NCBI GenBank assembly: GCA_021463865.1
Contig: JAJTXY010000015.1
Span: 35,139 to 99,138 of the forward strand
From: Anaerolineae bacterium
GTDB lineage: Bacteria; Chloroflexota; Anaerolineae; Aggregatilineales; J027
Length of the DNA stretch: 64,000 bases
Direction: 5' to 3'
This document shows, piece by piece, positions 25,101 to 33,134 of the stretch; within the stretch, counting starts at the first letter, position 1; every line of letters starts with the position of its first letter. Below the pieces are notes generated by a model that saw only the letters and a program-made list of their open reading frames with translations, searched no databases and was not told the DNA's origin. Both the position numbers and the translations under genes were made by a program.

Positions 25101-27777
25101 TGGCCGGAACGGGATCGAGCGTCGCATTCGTCGGCGCACCCAATTGGACGTTGAACGTCTCGTTAATTTCATCCAGTGCATCCGGTGTGATGGTTACGTT
25201 GATTGTCTCCGCAATGTCCCCCGGCCCAAAACTGAGTGGCCCACCTGTTGCCACCGTATAGTCGGCTGCCGTTGCTGTGCCATCAGATGCAGTGAACGGT
25301 ACGTCAATATTCAAACCACTTGCTGCCGAAAGCGTCACCGTAAAGGTCAAAGTTGGACCACCACCGCCCGTACCTTCAGTAATCGCTACATCGTCAATAC
25401 TGACGGTTGGCGGATCATCGTCATCCAAAATCGTGGCGTCGCCGATGGTGTTAGCTGGGTCCGGATCAAGATTCGCTCCAGATGGAGGGTCAAGTGTCAC
25501 TACAACCGTTTCATCATTTTCGTCCAGCGCATCCGGATTAACATTCACCACAATATTTTGGACGGTTACGCCGGGGTTGAAGGATAGAGGTGAACCTGTG
25601 GCAACGGTATAGTCCACACCACCATTCGATGCGCTACCCCCCACTGTAAAGGGCACTTGCACAGTTGAGCCACTAGCCGCCGAAAGCGTAACCGTATAGG
25701 TAATGGTAGGCGGAGCGCCACCCGTGCCTTCAACCACACTTCCAGGGTCATTGATGCTTACGGTTGGCAGCGCACTCGTAACGGTTGCACAGCCGGAAAA
25801 TTCGGAAGTTTCGCCACCTGCGTCGCCATTGTTACTCGTCGCCGTTGTCGTGATAACGCTCCCTAACGCCACACTCGGCAGGCCCGTTGCGGTAAAAGGT
25901 TGGGCCACTCCTGTGCTGGCAACCACTACCGATGTCGAGCCTAGATAAGTGGCCCCTTCACCATTACCCGACGCATCGCAACTTGGGCTGGAGAAAAATT
26001 CAACCCGATAGGTACCCGCAATGGTCGTCAAGTTGCCGCTGACGGTCAAAGTTGGCCCGCCGACAACCTCAGCGGAGGTCAAGACCGGGAAGTTTTGTTG
26101 GTCATTATTGCCCGCATCCGCATCTGTCGGATCATTCGCTGTCACACCAAAGGTTGGGACGGAGGGGGTCAGGCGTTCAACGATTTCAATCCCAAGATTG
26201 GTATTGTTCGAGGTCGTATTCTGCAAAATACGGTTATTCAACGACGGGATAAATACATCTGGCGGCACATCTGGATAATATTCGTGGTCAACCACTATAC
26301 CCCGGACGTTATTATTTACCACATTACCTTGAATCAGGGTATTGGATGCCCCTTGAAGGAAGATACCAAACTCACCGTTTGGAACACTGCCCGTGCCACT
26401 CCCATCTGTCCCCACAAAGTTATTGGTCACAATCAGATTGTCGGCGGGGCCAGAACCAGTAGTACGAACCAAAAATCCGTAAGTTTGGATACGGATGGCT
26501 GTTCCGTCATTCCCTGAAATGTAGTTGCCTGTGATAGTATTCGTTGGAGAATTACGAATACGAATACCATCCGAATAATTCCAACTACCGGGAGGCCAAG
26601 TGAGGGGCGGAACGGAAACCTCGCCAGTGCCGGGGCTGTTCAGGCCGATATAATTACCCTCAAAGACATTATTCTCGGCCATTTGGCTGGGGTCAGTCCC
26701 ATATGAAATAATCACCATATTAGTCTCGGCATTGCCGCTGATGACGTTGCGTTCAGCAGGGGTATTACCGCCAATTTGGTTTCCGTCAGAGCCGATAATT
26801 TGCAAACCGATACGTTCATTTGGAACAGATAAAGTACCCGTCACATCGGTTCCAATATAGTTGCCAATCACAATATTGTTGTCCGCATTATCGCGCATTT
26901 TGACGCCAACAAAGCCCAAAATATCCGCATTACCGGAGACAAGGTTACAGTCGCCCGTGCAACTTCCACCAACAGTGACACCGGTTGTCCCACCGATGGT
27001 ATTGTTGGTACCGAACGGCCCAATAATCTCAATACCCCCTCCGTCGGCACGCCCACGATTGGCTGCCCGTGCAGTACCAGCTTGATTGGTACCGATGCGG
27101 TTTCCAACAATCACATTGTTACTGCTCAGGATTTGGATACCACTGTTATTGAAATTTTGGATGACCAGCCCACGAATCGTACTACCACTGCTCCCCGACC
27201 CCAATGTCAATCCATTGGTACCTTCATTGGGTGCATCTTCGGGAATTGGCTCCCCATTCAAAACAATGATGGGTGCTCCAGCAAAATCGGGTTCGCTGCG
27301 ACCATCAATCAGAACAGAATCCGTGATTATTGGCAGGGCGCTCGCAACATTAAATGTGTAAGGTGCTGGGCCAGCGATATTAAAGTTAATCGTATCCAGC
27401 CCACCTGTCCCATCATGGATACATTCATTGACAGTGGCATTGGTATTGTTGGCCTGAAGTGCCTCACGCAGCGAACACTGCCCGTCAACAGCCACCGTAT
27501 CGGCTGTCGTGGTCACGGTCATGGTCGCAGCAGCCTCTACCCGGCGTACTGGACTAAATGGTTCACTGATATAAGGAATATAGGGTAGTACAAGGCCCAG
27601 CAGCAGCATGGCTACCAGTCCACCCAATCCAGCCCGATACAGCGCTCGATGAGAGGTTTGTACTTTAAATTTTGTCTTTCCAGAACTTAGTCTATGATTG
27701 CGCGGTGTCAACATGACCCCCTTAAGAAACTCAAATAAAAAATTTGGGTTGGCAGTTAAATCCTTATCGTCCGTCAT
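19189..27777 (-). CDS. Giant surface protein: CSLREA/beta-helix region plus 14 Calx-beta repeats
   Basis: 2862 residues. Order: a basic cytoplasmic N-terminus of ~50 residues; a hydrophobic segment (GLGGLVAMLLLGLVLPYIPYIS) acting as an uncleaved or late-cleaved signal; a CSLREA-type motif (GQCSLREALQAN, ~residue 100); a right-handed parallel beta-helix region rich in N-x-I-x-G-N rungs (to ~600); 14 Calx-beta repeats of about 115 residues, each starting P(T/V/S)VSI(D/N)DV and ending GxGTIxDDD (~670-2300); one diverged repeat; three GDWDxDG motifs like calcium-binding VCBS/FG-GAP units; and a beta-sandwich C-terminus. Calx-beta and DxD motifs bind calcium, so adhesion or matrix function is likely. 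No LPXTG or other anchor is seen. No convincing Shine-Dalgarno precedes the ATG. Confidence 0.9.
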   Translation of the reverse strand: MTDDKDLTANPNFLFEFLKGVMLTPRNHRLSSGKTKFKVQTSHRALYRAGLGGLVAMLLLGLVLPYIPYISEPFSPVRRVEAAATMTVTTTADTVAVDGQCSLREALQANNTNATVNECIHDGTGGLDTINFNIAGPAPYTFNVASALPIITDSVLIDGRSEPDFAGAPIIVLNGEPIPEDAPNEGTNGLTLGSGSSGSTIRGLVIQNFNNSGIQILSSNNVIVGNRIGTNQAGTARAANRGRADGGGIEIIGPFGTNNTIGGTTGVTVGGSCTGDCNLVSGNADILGFVGVKMRDNADNNIVIGNYIGTDVTGTLSVPNERIGLQIIGSDGNQIGGNTPAERNVISGNAETNMVIISYGTDPSQMAENNVFEGNYIGLNSPGTGEVSVPPLTWPPGSWNYSDGIRIRNSPTNTITGNYISGNDGTAIRIQTYGFLVRTTGSGPADNLIVTNNFVGTDGSGTGSVPNGEFGIFLQGASNTLIQGNVVNNNVRGIVVDHEYYPDVPPDVFIPSLNNRILQNTTSNNTNLGIEIVERLTPSVPTFGVTANDPTDADAGNNDQQNFPVLTSAEVVGGPTLTVSGNLTTIAGTYRVEFFSSPSCDASGNGEGATYLGSTSVVVASTGVAQPFTATGLPSVALGSVITTTATSNNGDAGGETSEFSGCATVTSALPTVSINDPGSVVEGTGGAPPTITYTVTLSAASGSTVQVPFTVGGSASNGGVDYTVATGSPLSFNPGVTVQNIVVNVNPDALDENDETVVVTLDPPSGANLDPDPANTIGDATILDDDDPPTVSIDDVAITEGTGGGGPTLTFTVTLSAASGLNIDVPFTASDGTATAADYTVATGGPLSFGPGDIAETINVTITPDALDEINETFNVQLGAPTNATLDPVPANTLGVGTVNDDDDPPTVSIDDVTVVEDAGTLTFTVTLSAASGQTVTVPFTSAAGTAATPADYTVATGSPLTFNPGVTTQSITVNIVNDVLDEDDEAFTVTLGAPTNATLDPTPGNEIGTGTITDNDTPPTVSIDDVTVAEDAGTLTFTVTLSAASGRTVTVPFTSAAGTAATPADYTVATISPLTFNAGVTTQSITVNLVDDTIDEPNEDFTVTLQTPTNADLDPVVAETIGVGTINDDDNPPTISINDVTLVEGSGGGTTAMNFTVTLSSASAYTVTAPFTVADGTAVLPADYTVSTGSPLTFNPGTTTLQVEALIVRDNTDESNETFTITLDPPTNATLDADPNAIVGFGTILDDDNAPVVSIDDVSQTEGTGGTTTLTFTVSLTNPSSQAVSVSFTSANGTATTPADYSVTTTSPLTFNPGVITQTIAVDIVPDAFDENNETFTVTLTGALNATLDPDLPDTIGVGTITDDDATPTVSINDVAVTEGTGGTTTLTFTVTLSAVSGLNVSVPFTSADGTATTPADYSVTTGSPINIAAGLTTQTIAVDIVTDALDEPNEDFTVTLLTPMNADLDPDLPDTIGVGTINDDDNAPTVSIDDVAVLEGTGGGTTTLTYTVTLSAASGFAVTVPFTSADVSATSPADYTVTTISPLTFNPGVTTQNILVDIVRDATDEPNETFEVTLGGPTNATLDPVVANTIGVGTINNDDGPPLVSINDVAVNENAGTLTFTVSLSAVSGLPVSVPFTSAAGTATTPADYTVATFSPLNFTPGDTSETITVNIVNDTLDENNETFTVTLGTPTNAQLDPTPGTEIGTGTINDDDNSPSVSIDDVAVTEGTGAGTTTLTYTVTLSTVSGLTVTVPFTSADGTATGADYSVTTISPLTFNPGVTTQTIAVNIVRDALDENNEDFTVTLGVPTNATLDPTPANTIGVGTINDDDNPPSVSIDDVAVTEGTGAGTTTLTFTATLSTASGLTVTVPFTSADGTATAADYGVTTVSPLTFNPGVTTQMIAVNIVRDATDEPNETFTVTLGAPTNATLDPTPANTVGVGTINDDDNAPTVSIDDVAVTEGTGGTTTLTFTVTLSAASGLAVTVPFTSANGTATGADYSVTTVSPLTFNAGVTTQTIAVNIVTDNIDEPDETFTVTLGAPTNTTVDPTPGAGVGIGTINDDDNAPVVSINDVTVTEGTGGTNTLTFMVALSNPSSFTVTVLFTSANGTATAGDYSVTTTSPLTFNAGATSQSISVNIVTDATDENNEDFTVTLQTPTNATLDPTPANTIGVGTINDDDAPPTVSIDDVAVTEGTGVGTTNLTFTVTLSAASDFPITVPFTVAGVTAATPADFTVTTTNPLNFTAGTTTRTIVVSVVRDAIDENNETLDVTLGAPTNATLDPTPANTIGVGTINDDDNVGVTVTITGANTTVVESPAPSAAQRDTFDVRLASQPSANVTITLSVSDGQTLIGRVGGPYSTSLNLTFVPSGTPTAPNTVWDTNQTVEVVAVDDAVVEPAIHNGAINFAVQAGSAAEYVGLSIPSLTVRIQDNDGPEALAIFNPQTSQASLLNTLQDLPAPSAYNTFATGAPIAGQWVMGDWDGDGQKTPGVYGNGVFAYTNTVGPVPPASWIGIWFGLPGPAVSGRFDAGVGHDCIGVIDSGNFPPWGTAYVLYFACDLTSGSTPPLSFQWLSVVLPDNQGFTGTAQFTAGDWDGNGTDSIAVRRSEFIAYTNVPPAPNAPSLPFSLAAFNLAQYIGDPRPLAGDVLAGQYGNMVSGDWDSDGVDSFGLYYPAGYFYYRNDLLWNSGLYTLQRVAQPIGTTTTATSWRAGVSGGAGVAQSQGEPVETPTPSVPTTRRVSTVIESDDPQVARNGKWSVQSAAAASGNRYVYSSGSTDDVLTLDFVGTSLEVIYVESRMTGTFTIMVDDVAVRTVVTTGDVTEFNSRTLINYLSDGRHTLQIVPISGTVAVDAFVVTQEAAE
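20885..25770 (-). repeat. Tandem array of 14 ~345-bp Calx-beta coding repeats
   Basis: In-frame coding repeats inside the giant surface protein gene. Unit boundaries are marked on the plus strand by a recurring GTCGTCATTGATCGT-like block (the IND-DD motif). Neighbouring units near 21840-22560 are the most alike, suggesting recent duplication or gene conversion. The array leaves long spurious open frames on the opposite strand. Confidence 0.9.
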
Positions 27778-28144
27778 AAATGTATTGGATTAGACTTGCA
27801 AGGAGTTTGAACTTTGGCGTCATTACCTTGCAGACTCCTTACATTTTTGTCGTGGTTTTGTCTATAAAAAAGGTGATGGAGCGGGACAAACCTACCAAAT
27901 GCAAACAATCCCTAGCGGCTTACATTTGTTCCAAGTCTACCATTTTATTACGATTGGGGCTTTTTTCAGCCATTTACCAACGTATTCTGACAAATCTCTC
28001 CTCAAACCAATGTGCCCTTGTTTCATACAAAAACAACTAACGCTACAATGTTAGTGAGAATATAGGTATTGTTGGTAAAATGAATCTGAGACACCTGATC
28101 TTTTAGCTTTCAGCCTCAGTTGATTATGCGGAGTCATTAATTTT
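27778..28144. other. Intergenic region between divergent genes; nothing firm
   Basis: Separates the start of the giant surface protein from the start of a secreted protein, so promoters for both must lie here. I see one weak inverted repeat, AAGGAGT (27800-27806) with ACTCCTT (27834-27840), with a 27-base loop, in the likely 5' leader of the giant gene. No clear -35/-10 pair, small gene or terminator stands out. The 86-codon open frame at 27780-28040 does not look coding. Confidence 0.5.
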
Positions 28145-28963
28145 ATGAAGTCAAACCACCTCCCCCTACTCCGACTAATGTTCTTGGGATTAGTGCTACT
28201 GCTTGTCCTACATCTTCCGGGCACTGCTCTTGCGGACTGCTGCACGTCCAATCATTATTACTATATCTTTACGGGTTTTAGCGGCACCTGTCTTGACGAT
28301 GGAAGTGGCAATGTTGTGGTTAGTGGTAGCTTCCTGCGCGAAGCCTATCTCCCAGTCAATAATGTCAATACTTATACCGTCAATAATCCGGCCTTTGCGG
28401 GAACATTTTCATTGGCTGCCGTAGGAACTGAAACCAATGGTCAATACGGCAATTTTTTGATTAACCACACCTCGGCCCCCGGCATAGCTCCCATTGCAGT
28501 TTCAGTCACGATTTCGACACAAGCTGATGGTACGACTATTGGCTCGACCACTGCGGTTGCTACTTGCAGCGCGATTGGGGCCGTCCCAACCGTGACCACC
28601 ACCCACACCTATTCCTCGCTGGGTAGTCGGGGAGCAGGGAATATTTATGATGGTCGTTTGAACACCGACGCTGGTGCCCCCGCCATTGTGTATCCCGGTT
28701 CGATCCGCATCTTTGCCTATGACCCAATCAACTGCGTCAGCGAATTGGTACTAAACATCTCCAACGAAACAATTGAGTCAGTGGGTATCCCGGCTGAAAA
28801 TACTGTACTCGGCAGCGCCACCAATCCCTTTACCAATCGCTCTATTGTCATCTATCGCCTCTCAACAGGCGAGTTCCAGATGAACACCAGTTACGCTGAT
28901 GGCAAGTTATATATCTTTACGTGGAACGAAGACGCCACCCGCCGCTACCACCCCAGCTACTAA
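28145..28963 (+). CDS. Secreted protein of unknown function
   Basis: 272 residues. Residues 1-30 are a signal peptide (MKSNHLPLLRLMFLGLVLLLVLHLPGTALA). The mature part is beta-rich and Ser/Thr/Asn-rich, starting DCCTSNHYYYIFTGFSGTCLDDGSG, with six or so cysteines that may pair, and middle stretches VSVTISTQADGTTIGSTTAVATC. I recognise no family. It ends one base before the alpha-mannosidase start, so the two are probably co-transcribed, but the mannosidase has no signal peptide and acts inside the cell. Cell-surface or exterior location is inferred only from the signal sequence. Confidence 0.75.
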   Translation: MKSNHLPLLRLMFLGLVLLLVLHLPGTALADCCTSNHYYYIFTGFSGTCLDDGSGNVVVSGSFLREAYLPVNNVNTYTVNNPAFAGTFSLAAVGTETNGQYGNFLINHTSAPGIAPIAVSVTISTQADGTTIGSTTAVATCSAIGAVPTVTTTHTYSSLGSRGAGNIYDGRLNTDAGAPAIVYPGSIRIFAYDPINCVSELVLNISNETIESVGIPAENTVLGSATNPFTNRSIVIYRLSTGEFQMNTSYADGKLYIFTWNEDATRRYHPSY

Positions 28964-28964
28964 C

Positions 28965-31900
28965 ATGCAAAAACATCTTGAGATTACCCGTCGGCGAGTT
29001 CAGGCTTTCAAAGGCCAACTCGCCGAACGTCTTTATGCACAAACCGCTCCCGTCAAACTGTCCACTTATGTTGCACCCGGACGTATTACCTTTGATGAAG
29101 CGATGAGAGGCGACTATCGCTCCTGCCAGATTGGTGAACTTTTTCACCCACTCTGGTCAACCCATTGGTTCAAAGTCGAAATTCATATCCCTGCTGAATG
29201 GCAAGGTCAAGAAGTGCATTTACGCTGGGATTCGTCCTCCGAGGCCTGTGTTTGGAAAGATGGCGTGCCGCTGCAAGGGTTGACGGGTTCAGCACGAACG
29301 GGTAGCGGGGACGGTGGAGATCGGCAAAAACCCATCCGCACCACCTATTGCCTCACAAAATCCGCACAGGGTGGCGAATCCATTACCTTGTACATCGAAG
29401 CCGCTATCAATGGCATGTTTGGGCTGATTAACGGCGACGAATTTCGTCAACTAGGCCTCTTGCGCCAAGCCGATATTGCCACCTTTGATCGTGATTTATG
29501 GGATTTGCTGTGGGATTACACCATCGTCGCAGATATGGCGACCCACCTACCCTCCAATACACCGCGTGGAGGCCAAGCCCTATATGCCGCCAACGCCATC
29601 GTCAATCAGGTCTATCTGGATAACCCCTCGACATGGCCTGCCGGACGTGAAATCGCCGCCAAATTCCTGAGCGCCCGCAATGGCGACGGTCAACATAACC
29701 TCTCGGCGATTGGGCACGCCCATATTGATACCGCGTGGCTGTGGCCTCTCGCGGAAACCATGCGAAAATGCTACCGTACATTTTCTACAGCCTTATGTTA
29801 CATGCAAGATTACCCTGATTATAAGTTTGTCTGTTCGCAAGCTCAGCAGTTCGCATGGATGAAAGAGCAACAGCCTGTTCTATATGCCAAAATCAAGGCG
29901 GCGGTGCAAGCGGGTCGTTTTATCCCGGCGGGTGGCACATGGGTCGAACCCGATTGCAACATACCCTCTGGCGAATCGCTGGTGCGTCAATTTTTATATG
30001 GACAGCGTTTTTTCCAGCAAGAATTTGGCATCACTTGTCGCGAATTCTGGCTGCCCGACACCTTTGGTTATCCCGCTGCCCTGCCTCAAATTATGCGCGG
30101 CGCAGGCATTGAATATTTCCTGACCCAAAAACTCTCATGGAATCAATTTAACAAGCCCGTCAGCAGCACATTTATTTGGGAAGGGCTGGACGGCAGTCAG
30201 GTCTTGGTGCATTTCCCACCCGCCGATACTTACAACGCCAATGCCAGCGTCCAGCAGCTTTTATATAATGTCGCCAATTTCAAAGATCACGAACGCGCCA
30301 ACGAAAGTTATTATCTGTTCGGGTATGGCGACGGCGGTGGTGGCCCCACCCAAGAAATGCTGGAACAACTATCCCGTGTCAAAGATGTGGATGGCCTCCC
30401 GCGTGTCGAAATTCGTACCCCGCAGGAATTTTTTGAACGCTGCAAGGCTGATGCCAAAGATTTGCCTGTTTGGGTCGGCGAACTCTATTTTGAACTCCAT
30501 CGCGGTACTTATACGACCCAAGCACGCAACAAACTGCACAATTGTCGCGCTGAAACCTTCATGCACAACCTCGAATTTCTGGCAGCGATGGCCCATGCGA
30601 CCAAAGCCGCGCCCTACCCCTCGGCTGAAATTGAGCGGCTGTGGAAACTAATTTTGCTCAATCAATTCCACGACATCATCCCCGGCTCATCCATCCATGA
30701 GGTGTATGAGGATTCCGAGAGGGATTATCAGGAAATTTTCGAATCGGGTGAAAAGCTGTTGGATGAAACTATTTCGGCCTTGATTCCACTAGGGGATGAT
30801 TTGATTGCCATTGATACGGTGGGCTGTGGTCGTAGTGAAGTAGTCGAACTTCCCTTTGATGTTCCCACTGTACAGCGAGCCGCCAATGGTCGTCCGCTTG
30901 CCTTTGTAGATATGGAGCCTCACCTGTCTCGTGCCAAAATAGACCCCGCTTGGACTCCGCGACCGAAAGCTGATGTTGCCCAAGCAAGGCAGGAGGGGAA
31001 TACGTTCATTTTGGACAGCGGCAATATTCAAGCGGTTTTCCAAAATGACGGGCATCTCATCAGTCTCTATCACGCAAATTTTGAGCGAGAGGCCATTGAA
31101 CCCGGCAAGTTAGCCAATCATTTTATTCTATTCGATGACCGCCCTAATGATTGGGAAGCATGGGACGTAGATGTTTTTCATCTGGAAAAACGCACGGAAG
31201 TTCATCCCGCCCCTACCATGCGAATAGTAGAAAACGGCCCATTGCGTGCCAGCCTCACCTTTGAAGTGCAGCTAACACCTATCAGCACTTTGAAACAGAT
31301 TATTTCGGTGGATATGGGAAGTATGCACCTCGATTTTTCAACCGAGGTTGAATGGCACGAAAAACACAAATTCCTAAAAGTCGAATTCCCGTTCAATATT
31401 CGCGCTTCAACTGCGACCTATGAAGTCCAGTATGGATGTGTGGAACGTCCAACCCATTTCAATACCAGTTGGGATGTTGCCAAGTTCGAGGTATGCGCTC
31501 AACGTTGGGCTGATTTATACGAGCCGGGGTTTGGGGTAGCTCTCTTGAACGATTGTAAATACGGTTATTCCACTCATGGCAATGTTATGCGGCTATCGTT
31601 ACTACGTGGCTCAACTTCTCCAGATGAAGAAGCCGATATGGGCCATCATTCATTTAGATATAGGCTCTATCCGCACCAAAGTCCGATTTGGCAAATCGGA
31701 TTGCATGAAGATGCCCGATGTTTTAACACCCCACTGTTAATTACAATAGGCCGCTATGAGGAGAATTTTCCCTATTTTGCTATCAATCAAGACACTGACC
31801 GCTATTCAGTGGTATTGGACACTATAAAAAAGACCGAAGATTCAAACGACATTATTGTACGGCTGTATGAAGCCTATGGCAGTAGCAGTCACATCGCATT

Positions 31901-32057
31901 GGTAGTGCGAGAATTACCTATCAAAGCTATTTGGCGCTGCAATTTATTGGAGCAACCAGAAGAAAAACTGGAATGGGGCGGAGCAAATATTCTCCTCGCT
32001 TTCACCCCATTCCAGATTATCACACTCAAACTTGAATTGGATGAGCTAGACGTCTAG
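28965..32057 (+). CDS. Alpha-mannosidase, glycoside hydrolase family 38
   Basis: 1030 residues from ATG 28965 (MQKHLEITRRRVQAF); the frame is open further upstream but that part lies inside the preceding gene. GH38 features are the zinc ligands His251 and Asp255 region (AIGHAHIDTAWLWP), the nucleophile Asp365 in FWLPDTFGYPAALPQIM, the later LHRGTYTTQARNK and the DIIPGSSIHEVY motif, plus a C-terminal beta-sandwich region. It removes alpha-linked mannose with retention of configuration; cytosolic, since there is no signal peptide. It likely degrades imported manno-oligosaccharides. The 3' end overlaps the converging oxidoreductase gene by 12 bases. Confidence 0.95.
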   Translation: MQKHLEITRRRVQAFKGQLAERLYAQTAPVKLSTYVAPGRITFDEAMRGDYRSCQIGELFHPLWSTHWFKVEIHIPAEWQGQEVHLRWDSSSEACVWKDGVPLQGLTGSARTGSGDGGDRQKPIRTTYCLTKSAQGGESITLYIEAAINGMFGLINGDEFRQLGLLRQADIATFDRDLWDLLWDYTIVADMATHLPSNTPRGGQALYAANAIVNQVYLDNPSTWPAGREIAAKFLSARNGDGQHNLSAIGHAHIDTAWLWPLAETMRKCYRTFSTALCYMQDYPDYKFVCSQAQQFAWMKEQQPVLYAKIKAAVQAGRFIPAGGTWVEPDCNIPSGESLVRQFLYGQRFFQQEFGITCREFWLPDTFGYPAALPQIMRGAGIEYFLTQKLSWNQFNKPVSSTFIWEGLDGSQVLVHFPPADTYNANASVQQLLYNVANFKDHERANESYYLFGYGDGGGGPTQEMLEQLSRVKDVDGLPRVEIRTPQEFFERCKADAKDLPVWVGELYFELHRGTYTTQARNKLHNCRAETFMHNLEFLAAMAHATKAAPYPSAEIERLWKLILLNQFHDIIPGSSIHEVYEDSERDYQEIFESGEKLLDETISALIPLGDDLIAIDTVGCGRSEVVELPFDVPTVQRAANGRPLAFVDMEPHLSRAKIDPAWTPRPKADVAQARQEGNTFILDSGNIQAVFQNDGHLISLYHANFEREAIEPGKLANHFILFDDRPNDWEAWDVDVFHLEKRTEVHPAPTMRIVENGPLRASLTFEVQLTPISTLKQIISVDMGSMHLDFSTEVEWHEKHKFLKVEFPFNIRASTATYEVQYGCVERPTHFNTSWDVAKFEVCAQRWADLYEPGFGVALLNDCKYGYSTHGNVMRLSLLRGSTSPDEEADMGHHSFRYRLYPHQSPIWQIGLHEDARCFNTPLLITIGRYEENFPYFAINQDTDRYSVVLDTIKKTEDSNDIIVRLYEAYGSSSHIALVVRELPIKAIWRCNLLEQPEEKLEWGGANILLAFTPFQIITLKLELDELDV

Positions 32058-33134
32058 CTGTCGAGCAGGCAATCCTACAGGCAAGGCGGCAGGTCGAGCG
32101 CAGGTACTCTGAACTTCGACGTGTCGCCCACTGTGGGACGATGCATCAAAGCAGTGCATCACATCCAACACATGATAAGCCAATTCGCCGCTGGCCCGAT
32201 GGGTGCGGCCCGTCCGTAGCGCATAGGCCATATCCGCCAAGCCTATACCGCGTTTCCAATCATCGCCATGTGTCAATTCTTGCTGCTGCCAACCTTCGCC
32301 ACCCTGCTGGAACATCAATACCTTGTTTTCATAGCCATTGGGGTCAGGCACATATAGCGATCCCGCCGCGCCATAAACTTCCATGCGTGGCAGTTGGTGT
32401 TTCCAAATATCAAAGCTGTTGATAAGGGTCGCAATCGCCCCTGAATGAAATTCCAATGTCCCGGCGACATGCGTGGCGATATGCACCCGAATTTTGTGCC
32501 CATCTTTGGCAACCCGTTCGGGGAAAGAAGCCCGTGTAATCGCCGCCACCCGTTTGACTGGCCCTAACAAATTGACCAAGCAAGTGATGTAGTATGGCCC
32601 CATATCAAACAGCGGCCCACCCCCCACCTGATAGAAGAAATCTGGATTCGGATGCCAGCTTTCCGGCCCATGCCCCATCATAAACGCCACCGCCGCGACG
32701 GGTTCACCAATACAGCCGTCATCAATCAACTTGCGGCAGGTCTGGTGTGGCCCGAATAAGAAGGTATCCGGCGCACATCCCACCAACACGCCCTTATTTT
32801 TCGCCGCTAGGATCACCTTATAACCATCTTCGCGGCTGACCGCCAATGGCTTTTCCGAATACGGATGTTTGCCCGCCGCAATAATCTTCAGGCTGACTTC
32901 GGCATGTACCGCTGGAATCGTCAAATTGATAACAAATTCAATGTCCGGGTCAGTCAGCATCTCATCCACTGTCAGCACTCTGGGGATATTGTGTTCTTTG
33001 GCAGCGGCAGCGGCCTTATTCATGTCCATATCGGCGCAGGCTACCAACTCCAAAATATCGAAGGCCCGACACCCGTTGATATAGGCCGGGCTGATGTTGC
33101 CTGTCCCGATAATCCCAACCTTAACCTTTTCCAT
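32046..33134 (-). CDS. Gfo/Idh/MocA family NAD(P)-dependent oxidoreductase
   Basis: 362 residues from ATG 33132-33134 (MEKVKVGIIGTGNISPAY), with GGAAAGGG about 9 bases upstream; a TTG at 33152 is a weaker choice. The N-terminal Rossmann motif is GIIGTGNIS, the conserved EKPLAVS motif includes the catalytic Lys, and GGGPLFDMGPYYI carries the conserved Asp and following segment of the C-terminal alpha/beta domain. Substrates in this family are sugars or inositols; the exact one cannot be told. It overlaps the upstream isomerase gene by 14 bases, forming a sugar-metabolism pair, and converges with the GH38 gene. Confidence 0.92.
   Translation of the reverse strand: MEKVKVGIIGTGNISPAYINGCRAFDILELVACADMDMNKAAAAAKEHNIPRVLTVDEMLTDPDIEFVINLTIPAVHAEVSLKIIAAGKHPYSEKPLAVSREDGYKVILAAKNKGVLVGCAPDTFLFGPHQTCRKLIDDGCIGEPVAAVAFMMGHGPESWHPNPDFFYQVGGGPLFDMGPYYITCLVNLLGPVKRVAAITRASFPERVAKDGHKIRVHIATHVAGTLEFHSGAIATLINSFDIWKHQLPRMEVYGAAGSLYVPDPNGYENKVLMFQQGGEGWQQQELTHGDDWKRGIGLADMAYALRTGRTHRASGELAYHVLDVMHCFDASSHSGRHVEVQSTCARPAALPVGLPARQLDV

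Noticed and set aside
20885..25770. Regular repeats that at first look like a CRISPR or satellite array
   Set aside because: Unit length is about 345 bases, units are in frame and encode Calx-beta domains; there are no unique spacers.
20076..27588. Many long open frames on the plus strand opposite the giant surface protein gene
   Set aside because: They mirror the Calx-beta repeats codon by codon, carry repetitive Val/Ser/Thr-rich translations and have no ribosome-binding sites; they are shadows of the minus-strand repeats.
27780..28040. 86-codon open frame between two divergent genes
   Set aside because: Composition is unlike neighbouring proteins, there is no ribosome-binding site, and it occupies the place expected for promoters.
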